Below, piece by piece: positions 1 to 9,007 of a stretch of DNA of 64,000 nt. Position numbers and translations under genes: made by a program. This stretch comes from a bacterium (lineage in GTDB: Bacteria > Armatimonadota > Fimbriimonadia > Fimbriimonadales > Fimbriimonadaceae), in the NCBI GenBank assembly GCA_027485645.1, contig JAIXQR010000001.1:124001-188000 (forward strand), in the 5' to 3' direction. Under the pieces are notes generated by a model, which worked only from the letters and a program-made list of their open reading frames with translations, was not told the origin of the DNA and made no database searches. Positions within the stretch are counted from its first letter, which is position 1. Each line of letters starts with the position of its first letter.

Positions 1-1709
1 CTACCAAGCTTCATAGGCTTGTTGGTGATGGAGCCCTTCACCCCAGCCGCGAGAATGTCGTGAACGGCCAGGATGTCATCCTGGTCCTGATAGGCGATTG
101 CGTATCCAATGGTGGACTTGGAGGCTTCCTTCGACGTTAAAGGCTCAAGCGCATCCGATGTTCGAACGGTCGCTCGCGACTCGCACCAGCTAGCTTGCAG
201 GCTGTGAGCGAACGGAAGTGACCAGCCCGTGATGTCGTAGAACTCGGATTCATCTGGGCCTGGGTAGGTTTCGCCGTCCGGAGCAGACTTCTTCTTCGCG
301 ACCTGCTGCTCGATGAACTCCTTCTCAAAGCTCTGTCCGGGTTCGAGCAGGGCCTTGGCCAGCGCGCCCTGAGGCTGATTCATGTCGATGATGAGCGAGC
401 CAGCGGGGAATTCGGCTTTGCCGCGCTTGCCTGTCCAGTAATTGTTTGCATCCTCTTGAGTGAACGCTTCCTGAGCCCACTTGGACTTGATGCCACCGCG
501 TCCGAGCTGGTCCGCAAGTCGCTTGAGCGGCCGAGGGTCAGCGCTAGACACGACTACCCGCTGGAACTTACCAGCTGCCTCTCCTGAAACGACCTTCTTC
601 TTGAAGCTAGCTGCACTCTGCAAGAGGGCAAGTCGGTTCTGAGCCGCCGCGTCGGCAACGGCGAGAGCGGAGGTGAAATGCTTTTCGATTCCGCGTCGAA
701 GGGTGAGGATGGAGCCGTCGCCGCGTCGAGCCGCTACGTACTTGCCGCCGTCCGTCTCGTGCGTCATGCCGATCGCGCCAGATAGTGTGGTGGAAGAGTC
801 AAGATAACCGGGGTAGTAAAGGTCAAAGGCGTCCTTTACGTAGTACTGGAAGCCTTTCTTATCGAACTCTCGGCCGATGTTTTGGCCGATAATATCGGTC
901 CACTTGTTGTTCCGATCCCGGTCGACGTTTTGGTTGATTGACATCGGTTCGGGCGGGAAGAAGTAGGTTCCGACCTGCCCGTGCTGGTCGACGTAGATTT
1001 GCGGCGACCACTTTAGGAATTCAGCAAATTCCTGCCGTGTTTCGTCCTGAGAAAAAGCCACGCGGTCTCGGTTCATGTCGAATCGGTACTGATTCGTTCG
1101 TCCGTGGATCAGGCTGGGTTCTTGTTGCTCAAAAATGCTCGGCGCGCTTCCGCCCCGGGCAATGCTGTTGTAGTAAACGCCGAACCGCTCGTGGCCATCA
1201 GGGTTGTAGACGGGATTTACGAGCACTACCGATTCGTCGAGAATCTTCGTGATCCGGGCGTTTCGGCTCGCGGCGAGGTTGTAGATCAACATCATCGCGC
1301 TTTCGAAGCTGGCCGGCTCGTTGCCGTGGATGCTCTGATTGATCCAAACCAGAGTCGGTAGCTTGCTCAGGTCAACGTCTTCGCCGCGAGCAATTTTCTG
1401 GTGCGCCTCGCGGATGGTGTTGAGGTTCTGGATGTTTTTCGGGCTCGAAATTGCGATGACTCGCAAAGGGCGGCCCTGAACGCTCTTGCCAAATTCGGTA
1501 ACCCGGACCCGCGATCCGGCCTTGTTTGCGATCCCGAGAACCACTCGTTCCTGGTCGTAATAGGTGGTGATTCGGCTCCCGAGCGAGTACCCAAGGGTCG
1601 TTTCCACTTTCGGTACCGCAGAGTCGTACGGACCAAATTCGTGGAAGTCAAAAGTGGGTGCCCAAAAACCCAGAAGAGCGGCAAGAACCGGCATCGGCAT
1701 GGGCACCAT
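1..1709 (-). CDS. M14 family zinc carboxypeptidase (C-terminus cut by window edge)
   Basis: Secreted zinc carboxypeptidase-like protein; about 569 codons are visible and the 3' end lies beyond base 1. The zinc-binding motif appears as HGNEP near residue 125 (His and Glu ligands). It is followed by NPDGHERF, DMNRD (substrate-binding Asn/Arg) and DQHGQVG (third His ligand), then MTHETDG, which could supply the catalytic Glu, so the catalytic domain looks intact. ATG at 1709 starts a hydrophobic N-terminus (MVPMPMPVLAALLGFW) that reads as a signal peptide; ATGs at 1700 and 1694 are equally possible. The amidase gene upstream ends 11 bp away, so the two are probably co-transcribed and may act together on peptides or cell wall. 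Substrate specificity cannot be read from the sequence. Confidence 0.85.
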   Translation of the reverse strand, partial: MVPMPMPVLAALLGFWAPTFDFHEFGPYDSAVPKVETTLGYSLGSRITTYYDQERVVLGIANKAGSRVRVTEFGKSVQGRPLRVIAISSPKNIQNLNTIREAHQKIARGEDVDLSKLPTLVWINQSIHGNEPASFESAMMLIYNLAASRNARITKILDESVVLVNPVYNPDGHERFGVYYNSIARGGSAPSIFEQQEPSLIHGRTNQYRFDMNRDRVAFSQDETRQEFAEFLKWSPQIYVDQHGQVGTYFFPPEPMSINQNVDRDRNNKWTDIIGQNIGREFDKKGFQYYVKDAFDLYYPGYLDSSTTLSGAIGMTHETDGGKYVAARRGDGSILTLRRGIEKHFTSALAVADAAAQNRLALLQSAASFKKKVVSGEAAGKFQRVVVSSADPRPLKRLADQLGRGGIKSKWAQEAFTQEDANNYWTGKRGKAEFPAGSLIIDMNQPQGALAKALLEPGQSFEKEFIEQQVAKKKSAPDGETYPGPDESEFYDITGWSLPFAHSLQASWCESRATVRTSDALEPLTSKEASKSTIGYAIAYQDQDDILAVHDILAAGVKGSITNKPMKLG

Positions 1710-1720
1710 TTTAGCCGACG

Positions 1721-2572
1721 TTAGTCGAGTTTGATCGTGCGAGATATCGCGTCCCAACTGATCTGTAGGTCCAATGCCTTGGCCAGGTCGATCAGTTGGA
1801 CGTACCCCGTTCCGCCATCGTTGATAAAGTCCAAAACATGCGCTTCCGCGCCGATCTGGACCGTCGCGGTTTTGGCGGTGAGTTTAACGAGCTTCCAGCC
1901 AAATTTAGTGGTCATGGCCTTCAGCGCACCCCAACTGGATCCGTCCTCTAGAATCGCGGGGAAGAACTCGTTTCGGATCAAGACCCGTGCTTCAGGGGAG
2001 ATCTCGACGTTGGGAACTGGCTTGAGCGCCGCGCGGACTCGGGCGCGGAACATGTCTCCGACGGCGGCATAGTTCGCCGGCTTCTGGAAATTCGTATCCC
2101 AAGGCAGCGCCATCGGGTCCCACTTTTGGCGTTGGGGGATTCCCAAGTTCTTCTGAACCTCACCATGCCCCAAGACCGTTTCGCGAGTCACCGGAATATC
2201 GTAATGCTCGCACAGGTCAGCGGCTACGAGGGCCAACTTTTCCCACTGAGTCTGCTTCATGGGGTTGCTACCAGCACGAAGGGGGCGACCGGTCGTACCT
2301 TCCTGCGCTCCAAGCATGCAGCACGCGGAGATTCCGATCGAGCGAGTGTTGCAGCCTAGGGTGTGCGCCGCATAATTTCCGCCAGGAACTACGACCTCGT
2401 TTGATTTCACCGAATGGTCGCCCTTGATCACATCGCCATCACCCTCGACCAGAAAGTGATAGTGCTCTCGGTCAAGCTCCGATGCGTTGTACGGCCCACC
2501 GGTCCAGTGAACAATCACCCGCTCCATTTTTGCGGCGGGCAAGTCGGCGAGAGAAAGTACGCGAAGCGACAT
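1721..2572 (-). CDS. N-acetylmuramoyl-L-alanine amidase (Amidase_2/PGRP fold) with C-terminal stalk-like domain
   Basis: 283 aa. The first ~170 residues match the AmpD/T7-lysozyme zinc amidase fold, which cleaves the lactyl-amide bond between N-acetylmuramic acid and L-alanine. Visible ligands are VHWTGG (first His), AAHTLG, and LGHGEV followed by QKWDP, which gives the second His and the Lys-x-Asp pair of AmpD enzymes. The last ~85 residues form a separate domain (SWGALKAMTTKFGWKL to VLDFINDGGTGYVQLI) resembling copper-amine-oxidase N-terminal-like or stalk domains that often bind cell wall. No signal peptide is obvious. It lies 11 bp upstream of the M14 carboxypeptidase and just downstream of a gene carrying a related C-terminal domain. 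Confidence 0.85.
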   Translation of the reverse strand: MSLRVLSLADLPAAKMERVIVHWTGGPYNASELDREHYHFLVEGDGDVIKGDHSVKSNEVVVPGGNYAAHTLGCNTRSIGISACCMLGAQEGTTGRPLRAGSNPMKQTQWEKLALVAADLCEHYDIPVTRETVLGHGEVQKNLGIPQRQKWDPMALPWDTNFQKPANYAAVGDMFRARVRAALKPVPNVEISPEARVLIRNEFFPAILEDGSSWGALKAMTTKFGWKLVKLTAKTATVQIGAEAHVLDFINDGGTGYVQLIDLAKALDLQISWDAISRTIKLD

Positions 2573-2632
2573 AGAAGCACTCTATCGCTGAAGTGTTAAA
2601 AGATCAAACGATCTCCGTTTTCCCAAGAAAAC

Positions 2633-3112
2633 TCAGGCGAAAGCAGAACTTGAGGCGAACGGATCTGTGCCGCCGTTCATTTCGATCGCTTCCAAAATCT
2701 GTCCGACGTGCATGTAACCGCGATTGCTTTCCACGATGAAGTCGAAGAAGTGAACGTCGCCATTGATGCAGATCTTTGCGATCCCGCCGCCGATGCTGAT
2801 GATCTCCCAGCCGAAGACGCAAGTGAGAGGTTTAAACGCCACATAGAGTTCGCCAGCAACCGAAATAGCATCAAACTCAGCCCCGAGGATCTCGGTTTTG
2901 CGTTGGGGCGGGCGACCCAAAACAACGGTTCGAGTACTCGGTGCCGCTTGATAAGTTTGCGGCGCAAGCGAGGACGTCGTGAAGACCTTTGGTAAGCGGG
3001 AGCTGACCGGTGCCGCCACGCCGCTGACGATCAAGTCGGACAACGGGTGGCTGGCAACGACAGCTGGATTCTGGGTTGAGCTCGCTAGTGAGAACGAAAA
3101 GTTGACTGACAT
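2633..3112 (-). CDS. Small protein sharing the C-terminal domain of the adjacent amidase
   Basis: 159 aa, no known function. The N-terminal half is low in charge and rich in Ser/Ala/Val, without a clear signal peptide. The C-terminal ~75 residues align with the amidase tail encoded next door: FGWEIISIGGG against FGWKLVKLTAK, VHFFDFIVESNRGYMHV against AHVLDFINDGGTGYVQL, then ILEAIE against LAKALD. I infer a duplicated stalk or wall-binding domain. It is probably the first gene of a three-gene minus-strand unit with the amidase (60 bp away) and the M14 peptidase. Confidence 0.6.
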   Translation of the reverse strand: MSVNFSFSLASSTQNPAVVASHPLSDLIVSGVAAPVSSRLPKVFTTSSLAPQTYQAAPSTRTVVLGRPPQRKTEILGAEFDAISVAGELYVAFKPLTCVFGWEIISIGGGIAKICINGDVHFFDFIVESNRGYMHVGQILEAIEMNGGTDPFASSSAFA

Positions 3113-3143
3113 CTTAAATCACGAGTCACGCATATGCGGGACA

Positions 3144-3176
3144 TCTATTCGGCTACTAAAATTGTAGCCGAATAGA
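3144..3176 (-). terminator. Perfect hairpin after the tricorn gene
   Basis: A 13-bp perfect inverted repeat (TCTATTCGGCTAC and its complement, 7-nt loop) sits about 30 nt downstream of the tricorn stop codon and just ahead of the next minus-strand gene. The U-run expected of a classical intrinsic terminator is absent, so it could instead be an mRNA 3'-end stabiliser or an operator. Confidence 0.45.
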
Positions 3177-3206
3177 CGTAATTTTCAATGCTTTTTTTCG
3201 CGTTTT

Positions 3207-6200
3207 TCAGCCACCGACGCGGCCTTTCGGGCCAACTTGAGGAACGACCGTTCGCTTCTTCTTCGGCGGAAGCTTCGCAAGCTGCTCCATCAGGTACTCA
3301 ATGGCCTTCTCGAGCTGCGGATCTTGGCCCTTCGCCCAGAGGTCTGGTCGAGCATCGACTTCGATATCTGGGTCAATGCCGGTGTTCTCCGCAATGATCT
3401 CGTTCTTTTCTCGATCGAAGAGGCTGAACGATGGTGCGGTAACCGAACCGCCGTCAACCAATGGCGCGCCTGCGCTGATACCAACGAGGCCGCCCCAAGT
3501 TCGGGTGCCGATGAGTGGGCCGAGCTTGGACTGTCGGAACATCCATGGGAAGAAGTCTCCGCCTGATCCGGCATAGCCGTTGATCAGGATTGCCTTTGGA
3601 CCATCAATGGTCGGGGCTTCTGGCGTGTCCTCTCCGTGTCGAGGCTGGATTCCGATTCGCTGCTTTCTCGCGAGCGTGTCGACGAACCAAGGCTGGATGT
3701 ATCCGCCTCCGTTCCATCGCTCGTCGACAATCAGAGCGTCCTTATCGGTCTGGCTATAGAAGCCGCGAATGAACTCGACGCTTCCTTCGAACGCGGTGTT
3801 TGGCACGTGCATGTAGCCAATTCGGCCACCCGATGCCTTTTCGACTTTCTGTCGGCACTCCTCGACGAACGAGACGTAGCGAAGGTTGGCTTCGCTCGCG
3901 ATCGTTCGAACGCGAACTTTTCGCGCACCTTCGGTGCTTGGCGTGCTGTTAACGGTCAAGGTCACGAACCGACCCGCCTTTCCGAGCAGGAGCGAGTTCG
4001 GGTGAACGTTGCGGTTGACCGGTCGACCATCGATGGCCAGAAGGTATTCGCCTTCCGCCACGTTGATTCCTGGATCTCCCAAAGGACCGCGCCGTGCTTC
4101 CTCAAAGATCTCTCCTCGATAAATCTTCTTGAACCGAATCGAGTTGCCGGTAGCTTCGAAGTCGACGCCAAGCTGACCCACATTAAGTGGCGTTGGGCCA
4201 GGGCCGAAGTCTCCACCCTGAACGTAGGAGTGCCCTGTTCCAAGTTCACTGATCATCAGACCGAAGATGTAGCTGAGATCGCTTCGGTGGTTCAAGTACG
4301 GCAGGTAACCCGCGTACCGCTTACCGATGGCATCCCAATCCAGGCCGCGCATGTTGGCATCGTAGTAGTTCGTCTTTTCGAAGCGCCAAGCTTCCCAGAA
4401 CATCTGCTTCCACTCGTCTCGAGGGTTGAGGGTCATTTCGACGCCGCTCGTGTCCACGCGTCCAGCGCCGACCGCGAGGCCAGGGCGAATATCGGCGATG
4501 CCGATGACCGGACCAACTTGATAAGCGACCTTAGTTCGCGTGGCGTTTGTCGTAACCCGACCGACCATTCCGGTAGCGATGGGCACGGATTCCCGCGAGT
4601 TGAGATCGAACTTGGTGACCGTGCCGGAATCGAATACCAGCACACCGTTTGCAACGCCAAGAATTCCGTACTGACCTGCGCCGTATGGCAGAGGAATCAT
4701 TCGGGACTCGAGACCTTCGAGGTCAATCTTGGTTGCTGGCGCAGCCGGGGCTGCCGCCGGAGGGCCGCCAGGACCACCTGCAGGCGGACGTGGTGCGCTT
4801 GCCTCGGGCTCTTCGTCACCCGGGGCAACCAATGGGTTGCTGGTGTCCTTGCTAAGCGGAATCACGTAAACGCGATCGCCGTTTTCAACCTTCAAGCTGA
4901 ACTCGTAAGCTCCAAATGTCGGATTGAACGTGCGGGTAGACGTTAGGTACAGGTACTTGCCGTTCTGGTCGAACGTCGCAGCGCCGTCCACGTACCGACC
5001 GCTCGTAGCCTGGGTCGTCTTGCCGGTGGCGATGTCGTACAACATGACGGCGCTCATGCCGCTCGGAAGTCCCTGCGTCCAAACGATCCACTTGGTGTCC
5101 GGCGAGAACTCAAATCCACCGCCGCCGTAACGGAATTGGACAACTTTCGTGAGTTTCTTTGTCGCAATCTCGAGCAAGTAGGCTTCGTTCGACTCGGTAC
5201 CCAGCAACAGGTGCTGGCTATCTGGACTGAACTCGATGCTCGAAATCGGGAGCTTCGCGGTGGTGAGCTGCTGAGCCTCTCCACCCATCTGCGGTTGAAG
5301 ATGAACTTCGTAGTATCCAGAAACATCGCTCACGAAGGCGATGTGCTTGCCGTTTGGAGACCAGGCTGGGAACCGCTCTCGCGTTCCGCTCGTGCCGGTG
5401 ACGTTCCGCGTGTCGCCGTTCTTGGCGGGCACGGAGAACAACTCGCCTCGAGCTTCAACCAGGAGTCGCTGACCGCTTGGTGAAAGGGCCATTGCCGAAA
5501 TTTGGTTGGCCACGGGGCGAACATAAGGTCGGGACCAAAGGTTCTCGCCCTTGATGTCCGGCTTAACCGTCGTGAAAGTGTTGGCCGCAATGTCGTACCG
5601 GAAGAGGTAGCCATCTCGTTCAAAGACGATGTTCTTTCCGTCCGTTGCGGGCCACTTAATGTCCGCGTCGGTGTACTTGGTGATCTGGGTTTCTTTCTTG
5701 GTATCCAGTTCGTACCGGTACAGGTTCAGCGTTCCCTGGTTTCGGTCGCTGATGTAGAAGACGGTGTTCCCAACCACCATCGGGTTGTACGACTGCTCGC
5801 GACCGGCTGGAAGCTCGCTGTACTGGTTGGTTTCGAAGTTGTAGAAGCTGATTCGACCCTGGGTGCCGCCTCGGTAGCGGCGCCAGTTGAACGCGTTCGA
5901 GCTCTGGCGGTTAAACGCCATGCGTTTCCCGTCGGCGAAGAAAGAGGCTTGAGCAATTTCTGCGATGACGGTTCGAATTGGCAAGCCACCTTCGGGGTTG
6001 ACGTACCAAAGTCGAGGCTGTCGGTTGACGAAGCTTCCGTTGGTGCTCGAGTAGGCAATCTTGCCATCTGGCGTCCACTCCATCACGTTGTCTGGCTCAG
6101 GATCGAAGGTGAGGCGCTTTGGCTCTCCGCCTTCGGTACCGATCACGTAAACATCCGATGCTCCTTCGTACTGAGCGGTGAATGCGATTTGACTTCCGTC

Positions 6201-6407
6201 TGGGCTGAACTTTGCGTTCGTTTCGAGGCCAGGGCTACTGGTGAGCCGGCGGGCGGCTCCGCCATCTAGGCCAGAAATCCAGAGGTCACCGGCATAGGTG
6301 AAGACAACTCGATTTCCGTGCACGTCTGGGAAGCGCATGAGGCGAGGTGCCTCGGACTGCATGGGGGTAAATGCGACAAGTAAGGCTGCTGCGGATAAGG
6401 CGATCAA
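3207..6407 (-). CDS. Tricorn protease homologue (beta-propellers, PDZ, S41 serine peptidase)
   Basis: 1066 aa with the chosen start. Tricorn proteases are large self-compartmentalising peptidases that trim oligopeptides. WD40/TolB-like blades fill roughly residues 30-600 (repeated SPDGSQIAFT, SPNGKHIAFV, SPDSQHLLLG units). A proline/alanine-rich linker follows (PPAGGPGGPPAAAPAAP), then a core, a PDZ domain and an S41 domain. Catalytic elements seen are GTGHSY (His, near 722), GYAGSGGDFF (nucleophile Ser, near 947) and IIAENTGIDPD (Glu, near 1006). The TTG at 6407 is preferred because GGAGG lies 7 nt upstream and it directly begins a signal peptide (IALSAAALLVAFTP); a longer frame from TTG 6479 adds 24 polar residues. 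It appears to be a single-gene unit bounded by hairpins on both sides. Confidence 0.9.
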   Translation of the reverse strand: MIALSAAALLVAFTPMQSEAPRLMRFPDVHGNRVVFTYAGDLWISGLDGGAARRLTSSPGLETNAKFSPDGSQIAFTAQYEGASDVYVIGTEGGEPKRLTFDPEPDNVMEWTPDGKIAYSSTNGSFVNRQPRLWYVNPEGGLPIRTVIAEIAQASFFADGKRMAFNRQSSNAFNWRRYRGGTQGRISFYNFETNQYSELPAGREQSYNPMVVGNTVFYISDRNQGTLNLYRYELDTKKETQITKYTDADIKWPATDGKNIVFERDGYLFRYDIAANTFTTVKPDIKGENLWSRPYVRPVANQISAMALSPSGQRLLVEARGELFSVPAKNGDTRNVTGTSGTRERFPAWSPNGKHIAFVSDVSGYYEVHLQPQMGGEAQQLTTAKLPISSIEFSPDSQHLLLGTESNEAYLLEIATKKLTKVVQFRYGGGGFEFSPDTKWIVWTQGLPSGMSAVMLYDIATGKTTQATSGRYVDGAATFDQNGKYLYLTSTRTFNPTFGAYEFSLKVENGDRVYVIPLSKDTSNPLVAPGDEEPEASAPRPPAGGPGGPPAAAPAAPATKIDLEGLESRMIPLPYGAGQYGILGVANGVLVFDSGTVTKFDLNSRESVPIATGMVGRVTTNATRTKVAYQVGPVIGIADIRPGLAVGAGRVDTSGVEMTLNPRDEWKQMFWEAWRFEKTNYYDANMRGLDWDAIGKRYAGYLPYLNHRSDLSYIFGLMISELGTGHSYVQGGDFGPGPTPLNVGQLGVDFEATGNSIRFKKIYRGEIFEEARRGPLGDPGINVAEGEYLLAIDGRPVNRNVHPNSLLLGKAGRFVTLTVNSTPSTEGARKVRVRTIASEANLRYVSFVEECRQKVEKASGGRIGYMHVPNTAFEGSVEFIRGFYSQTDKDALIVDERWNGGGYIQPWFVDTLARKQRIGIQPRHGEDTPEAPTIDGPKAILINGYAGSGGDFFPWMFRQSKLGPLIGTRTWGGLVGISAGAPLVDGGSVTAPSFSLFDREKNEIIAENTGIDPDIEVDARPDLWAKGQDPQLEKAIEYLMEQLAKLPPKKKRTVVPQVGPKGRVGG

Positions 6408-6414
6408 GAACGTT

Positions 6415-6419
6415 CCTCC
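6415..6419 (-). promoter_or_regulatory. Ribosome binding site deciding the tricorn start
   Basis: GGAGG on the minus strand, 7 nt before the TTG at 6407. It supports the internal TTG over the upstream in-frame TTG at 6479, and it leaves a protein beginning with its signal peptide. Confidence 0.65.
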
Positions 6420-6482
6420 ATTGGCAAACTCGCGACTTGAACCCGTTCGGCTACTTCGCGAAGTTTCCAACGGGATCAAGTA

Positions 6483-6515
6483 TAGAGACTGTCCGCAACT
6501 TGCGGACAGTCTCTA
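6483..6515 (-). terminator. Perfect 15-bp hairpin between carbonic anhydrase and tricorn genes
   Basis: TAGAGACTGTCCGCA, a 3-nt loop, then the exact complement, lying 38 bp beyond the carbonic anhydrase stop and 75 bp before the tricorn start. No U-tract follows, so termination is plausible but not proven. Confidence 0.45.
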
Positions 6516-6552
6516 GGTACGCGGACTTACCGGACGGATGTTCCGGGCAACC

Positions 6553-7254
6553 TTATTTGACGAACTGGGCTTCGATCTGCTTCACAAGACTCTCCGTTTC
6601 TGGGTCCAGAACTGGATAAACCTCTTCGAGCGGTACGAACTGGTTCTTGCGAACATTGAACGTCAGCACGCGGGCAGTTTCGATATCGAACCACCAAGCG
6701 TGGAGCGTGATCGACATGGCTTCAAGTCGGTGGGCGACCGGTGGGTAGGTGCGGAGCGACTCGAGCTGCTGGAGAACGTTGATCTGCGAGAGTCGGTCGT
6801 GAGGCGCAAGTCCTGCTCCGAATTCATCGTCGATCTTGTAGCGAATGTGGGAAGACTCGGCGTATTTAAGCCAGCCATCGACATGGCGAAGACCCGTTTG
6901 ACCGGCAAGCACGGCTTTCATTGCGCCGCAATCGCCGTGTCCCATGACCACGATGTTTGGCACGTTGAGCACTTCGACGGCGTACTCGAGGGCGGCACCA
7001 ACGGACTGCTCGATCGGCTTGCTATAGCTTGGCGGGACGATGTTGCCGATGTTGCGCACCACGAAGATTTCGCCCGGATCGCTGCCCATAACCATGTCTG
7101 GCACGACGCGCGAGTCAGAGCAGGTGATGACGAAAGCGTGTGGCTTTTGGCCGTCTTGCACGAGCTGTTTAAGGAGTGGTCGTACCTTGTTGAACTTGGT
7201 TTGGTAGTACTTGACCACGTTGTTGACGATCTCTGCAGGCTTAATTTTCGACAT
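6553..7254 (-). CDS. Beta-class carbonic anhydrase
   Basis: 233 aa, cytoplasmic. It catalyses CO2 + H2O = HCO3- + H+. The zinc site is complete: CSDSRV (Cys45, Asp47, Arg49) and HGDCGA (His106, Cys109). The Asp-Arg dyad of active beta enzymes is present, and length is normal for the family. Its start overlaps the end of the upstream SulP transporter gene by 14 bp, so the two are translated from one mRNA; this SulP-carbonic anhydrase pairing is a known arrangement for bicarbonate uptake and interconversion. The 3' end is followed by a strong hairpin. Confidence 0.95.
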   Translation of the reverse strand: MSKIKPAEIVNNVVKYYQTKFNKVRPLLKQLVQDGQKPHAFVITCSDSRVVPDMVMGSDPGEIFVVRNIGNIVPPSYSKPIEQSVGAALEYAVEVLNVPNIVVMGHGDCGAMKAVLAGQTGLRHVDGWLKYAESSHIRYKIDDEFGAGLAPHDRLSQINVLQQLESLRTYPPVAHRLEAMSITLHAWWFDIETARVLTFNVRKNQFVPLEEVYPVLDPETESLVKQIEAQFVK

Positions 7255-8788
7255 TTTCTTCTGTTCCAGCTAAAACGGCGATCGGCTTGTTTGATGCACG
7301 AACCGATGAACGACGAACGCGTGGCAGCTGCTCCGAAGCGCTGCGGTACCAGTCTTGATGCAACTCATCAATGACCACTTCGCCACCCGTCCGTAGGTGG
7401 CTGGCTTCCCATGCATGCATCGCCTCAAAGGCGGCATGGTCCATAAAGTCGGAGTGAAGTTCGATCCGTACGACCGTGCCTTCTTTCACTTTGGCGAGCT
7501 CTTTTGTGAGCTTCGGTACGGTGGCAAAAGTAAGCGATCCATCGATGTGAACAACCTGAATGTCGTCCTTATCGGTGATCTTCACCTCAAGGTGGGCAAG
7601 GCGGCGAACCAGTAGGATCACGGCAAGAACCAATCCAAAGGCAACGCCTTCAAGTAGGTTTGTCGTGACGACCCCAAGCAAGGTGACCAGGTAGACCGGC
7701 AGCTCCTTGTGTCGCATGAGGTCACGAATGTGATCCTTGTTGATCAGATTCGAACCCACGAAGCAGAGCAGGCCGGCAAGGGCAGCGAGAGGAATCTGCT
7801 CCATCGCGAAACCGAGGAAGGCCGCGCAAAGCACGATAAAGACGCCGTGGAGGATTGCGGAGAGGTTCGACTTCGCACCGGAGTTGATGTTGGCCGAGCT
7901 TCGGACGATGACGCCGGTGATCGGCAAGCCGCCGAGTAGTCCGGAGATCGTGTTACCGATGCCTTGACCGATCAGTTCCTTATCGAGGTTCGCTCGGGGA
8001 CCCGTGTGCATTCGGTCCGTGGCGACTGCGCTCAAAAGAGACTCAACGCTGGCAACGACGGCTACCACGAGCGCGCCGGTGATGACCGCACCCCAGTTAT
8101 CCGTCGGGATCATCGGGGCTTGGAAACCAGAACCGGAGCCCTTCAGGCTAACTCGGTCGAGCTCTAGCTTCATGGACATCGCGATGAGCGTGCTGACCGT
8201 AATGGCAACCAGGGCTCCAGGAATCGCCTTGAGCTTCGGCGGAACGAGCCGCCACACAACCAAGATTCCGATGGTGAGCAGGCCGATCATCGCGGCAGGA
8301 CCGTGAAGGTCGGCGATCTGGGCTGGAAGATCGGTGAGGTTCTTGATCGCCTTGCTTTCAGGCGCGCCACCAAGCACAACGTGTAACTGCGCGAGCACGA
8401 TGACGACTCCGATGCCCGCAAGCATGCCGTGAACAACGGCAGGAGAAATCGCGAGAGCAACGTTGGCGATCTTGATCAACCCGAAGATGATCTGGAAGAT
8501 GCCGGCGAGCAGCACCACAAAGGCGACGGCTCGCCAGTCATTAAATTGTTGGGTGAGGCCGAAAACGATGACGGTAAGGCCCGCGGCTGGGCCGCTGACT
8601 TGGAGCGGAGCACCGCCGAAGAGCCCGACTACGATGCCGCCGACAGCCGCGGCAACAAGCCCGGCAAAGATCGGTGCACCAGAGGCTAGGGCAATACCTA
8701 GCGATAGAGGAACCGCAACCAGAAATACGACCAGCGAAGCTGGCAAGTCATATTTCCAGGTGGCCATCCACGTTTTTACTTGTGACAA
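7241..8788 (-). CDS. SulP family anion (probably bicarbonate) transporter with STAS domain
   Basis: 515 aa integral membrane protein. The N-terminal ~390 residues hold the SulP transmembrane core (LPASLVVFLVAVPLSLGIALASG, GLFGGAPLQVSGPAAGLTV, NTISGLLGGLPITGVIVRSS). A short STAS domain follows (VVHIDGSLTFATVPKL onward). SulP proteins carry sulfate, bicarbonate or other anions; overlap with carbonic anhydrase favours bicarbonate, in the manner of BicA. The start is TTG at 8788, supported by GAGAGGA 5 nt upstream. The C-terminal ~35 residues after the STAS core are basic and Ser-rich and may be a disordered tail. Confidence 0.9.
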   Translation of the reverse strand: MSQVKTWMATWKYDLPASLVVFLVAVPLSLGIALASGAPIFAGLVAAAVGGIVVGLFGGAPLQVSGPAAGLTVIVFGLTQQFNDWRAVAFVVLLAGIFQIIFGLIKIANVALAISPAVVHGMLAGIGVVIVLAQLHVVLGGAPESKAIKNLTDLPAQIADLHGPAAMIGLLTIGILVVWRLVPPKLKAIPGALVAITVSTLIAMSMKLELDRVSLKGSGSGFQAPMIPTDNWGAVITGALVVAVVASVESLLSAVATDRMHTGPRANLDKELIGQGIGNTISGLLGGLPITGVIVRSSANINSGAKSNLSAILHGVFIVLCAAFLGFAMEQIPLAALAGLLCFVGSNLINKDHIRDLMRHKELPVYLVTLLGVVTTNLLEGVAFGLVLAVILLVRRLAHLEVKITDKDDIQVVHIDGSLTFATVPKLTKELAKVKEGTVVRIELHSDFMDHAAFEAMHAWEASHLRTGGEVVIDELHQDWYRSASEQLPRVRRSSVRASNKPIAVLAGTEENVEN

Positions 8789-8867
8789 TACTTTCCTCTC
8801 ATCCTCTCACTCACTGTGGTGCCGTATCGGTACCAGCCCTTAAACAGGGACTAACGTACGTTGACTG

Positions 8868-8931
8868 TCATGAGTTCCTGAAACCATCAGTCACTCATGA
8901 TATTAACTAGACGCACGCCTTTTGTCTAGAC
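8868..8931. promoter_or_regulatory. Two inverted repeats upstream of the SulP gene
   Basis: The 219-bp gap between the SulP start and the GH172 stop has no gene. It contains TCATGAGT (8868-8875) with its complement at 8893-8900, and CTAGAC (8907-8912) with its complement at 8924-8929, overlapping the palindrome GTCTAGAC (8924-8931). Their position 80-140 bp before the SulP start codon suits operator sites; this is inference. Confidence 0.3.
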
Positions 8932-9007
8932 TACGGGGGAGTTTACGGCAGTTTTGTGCAGATTAGTGCATCAAGTAGGAACAATCCTCAGCGAGATCGC
9001 GATTTCG

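Noticed and set aside
3636-4946. 436-codon open frame on the plus strand within the tricorn gene
   Set aside because: Antisense shadow of a conserved protease gene; composition is non-proteinlike and no family motifs appear.
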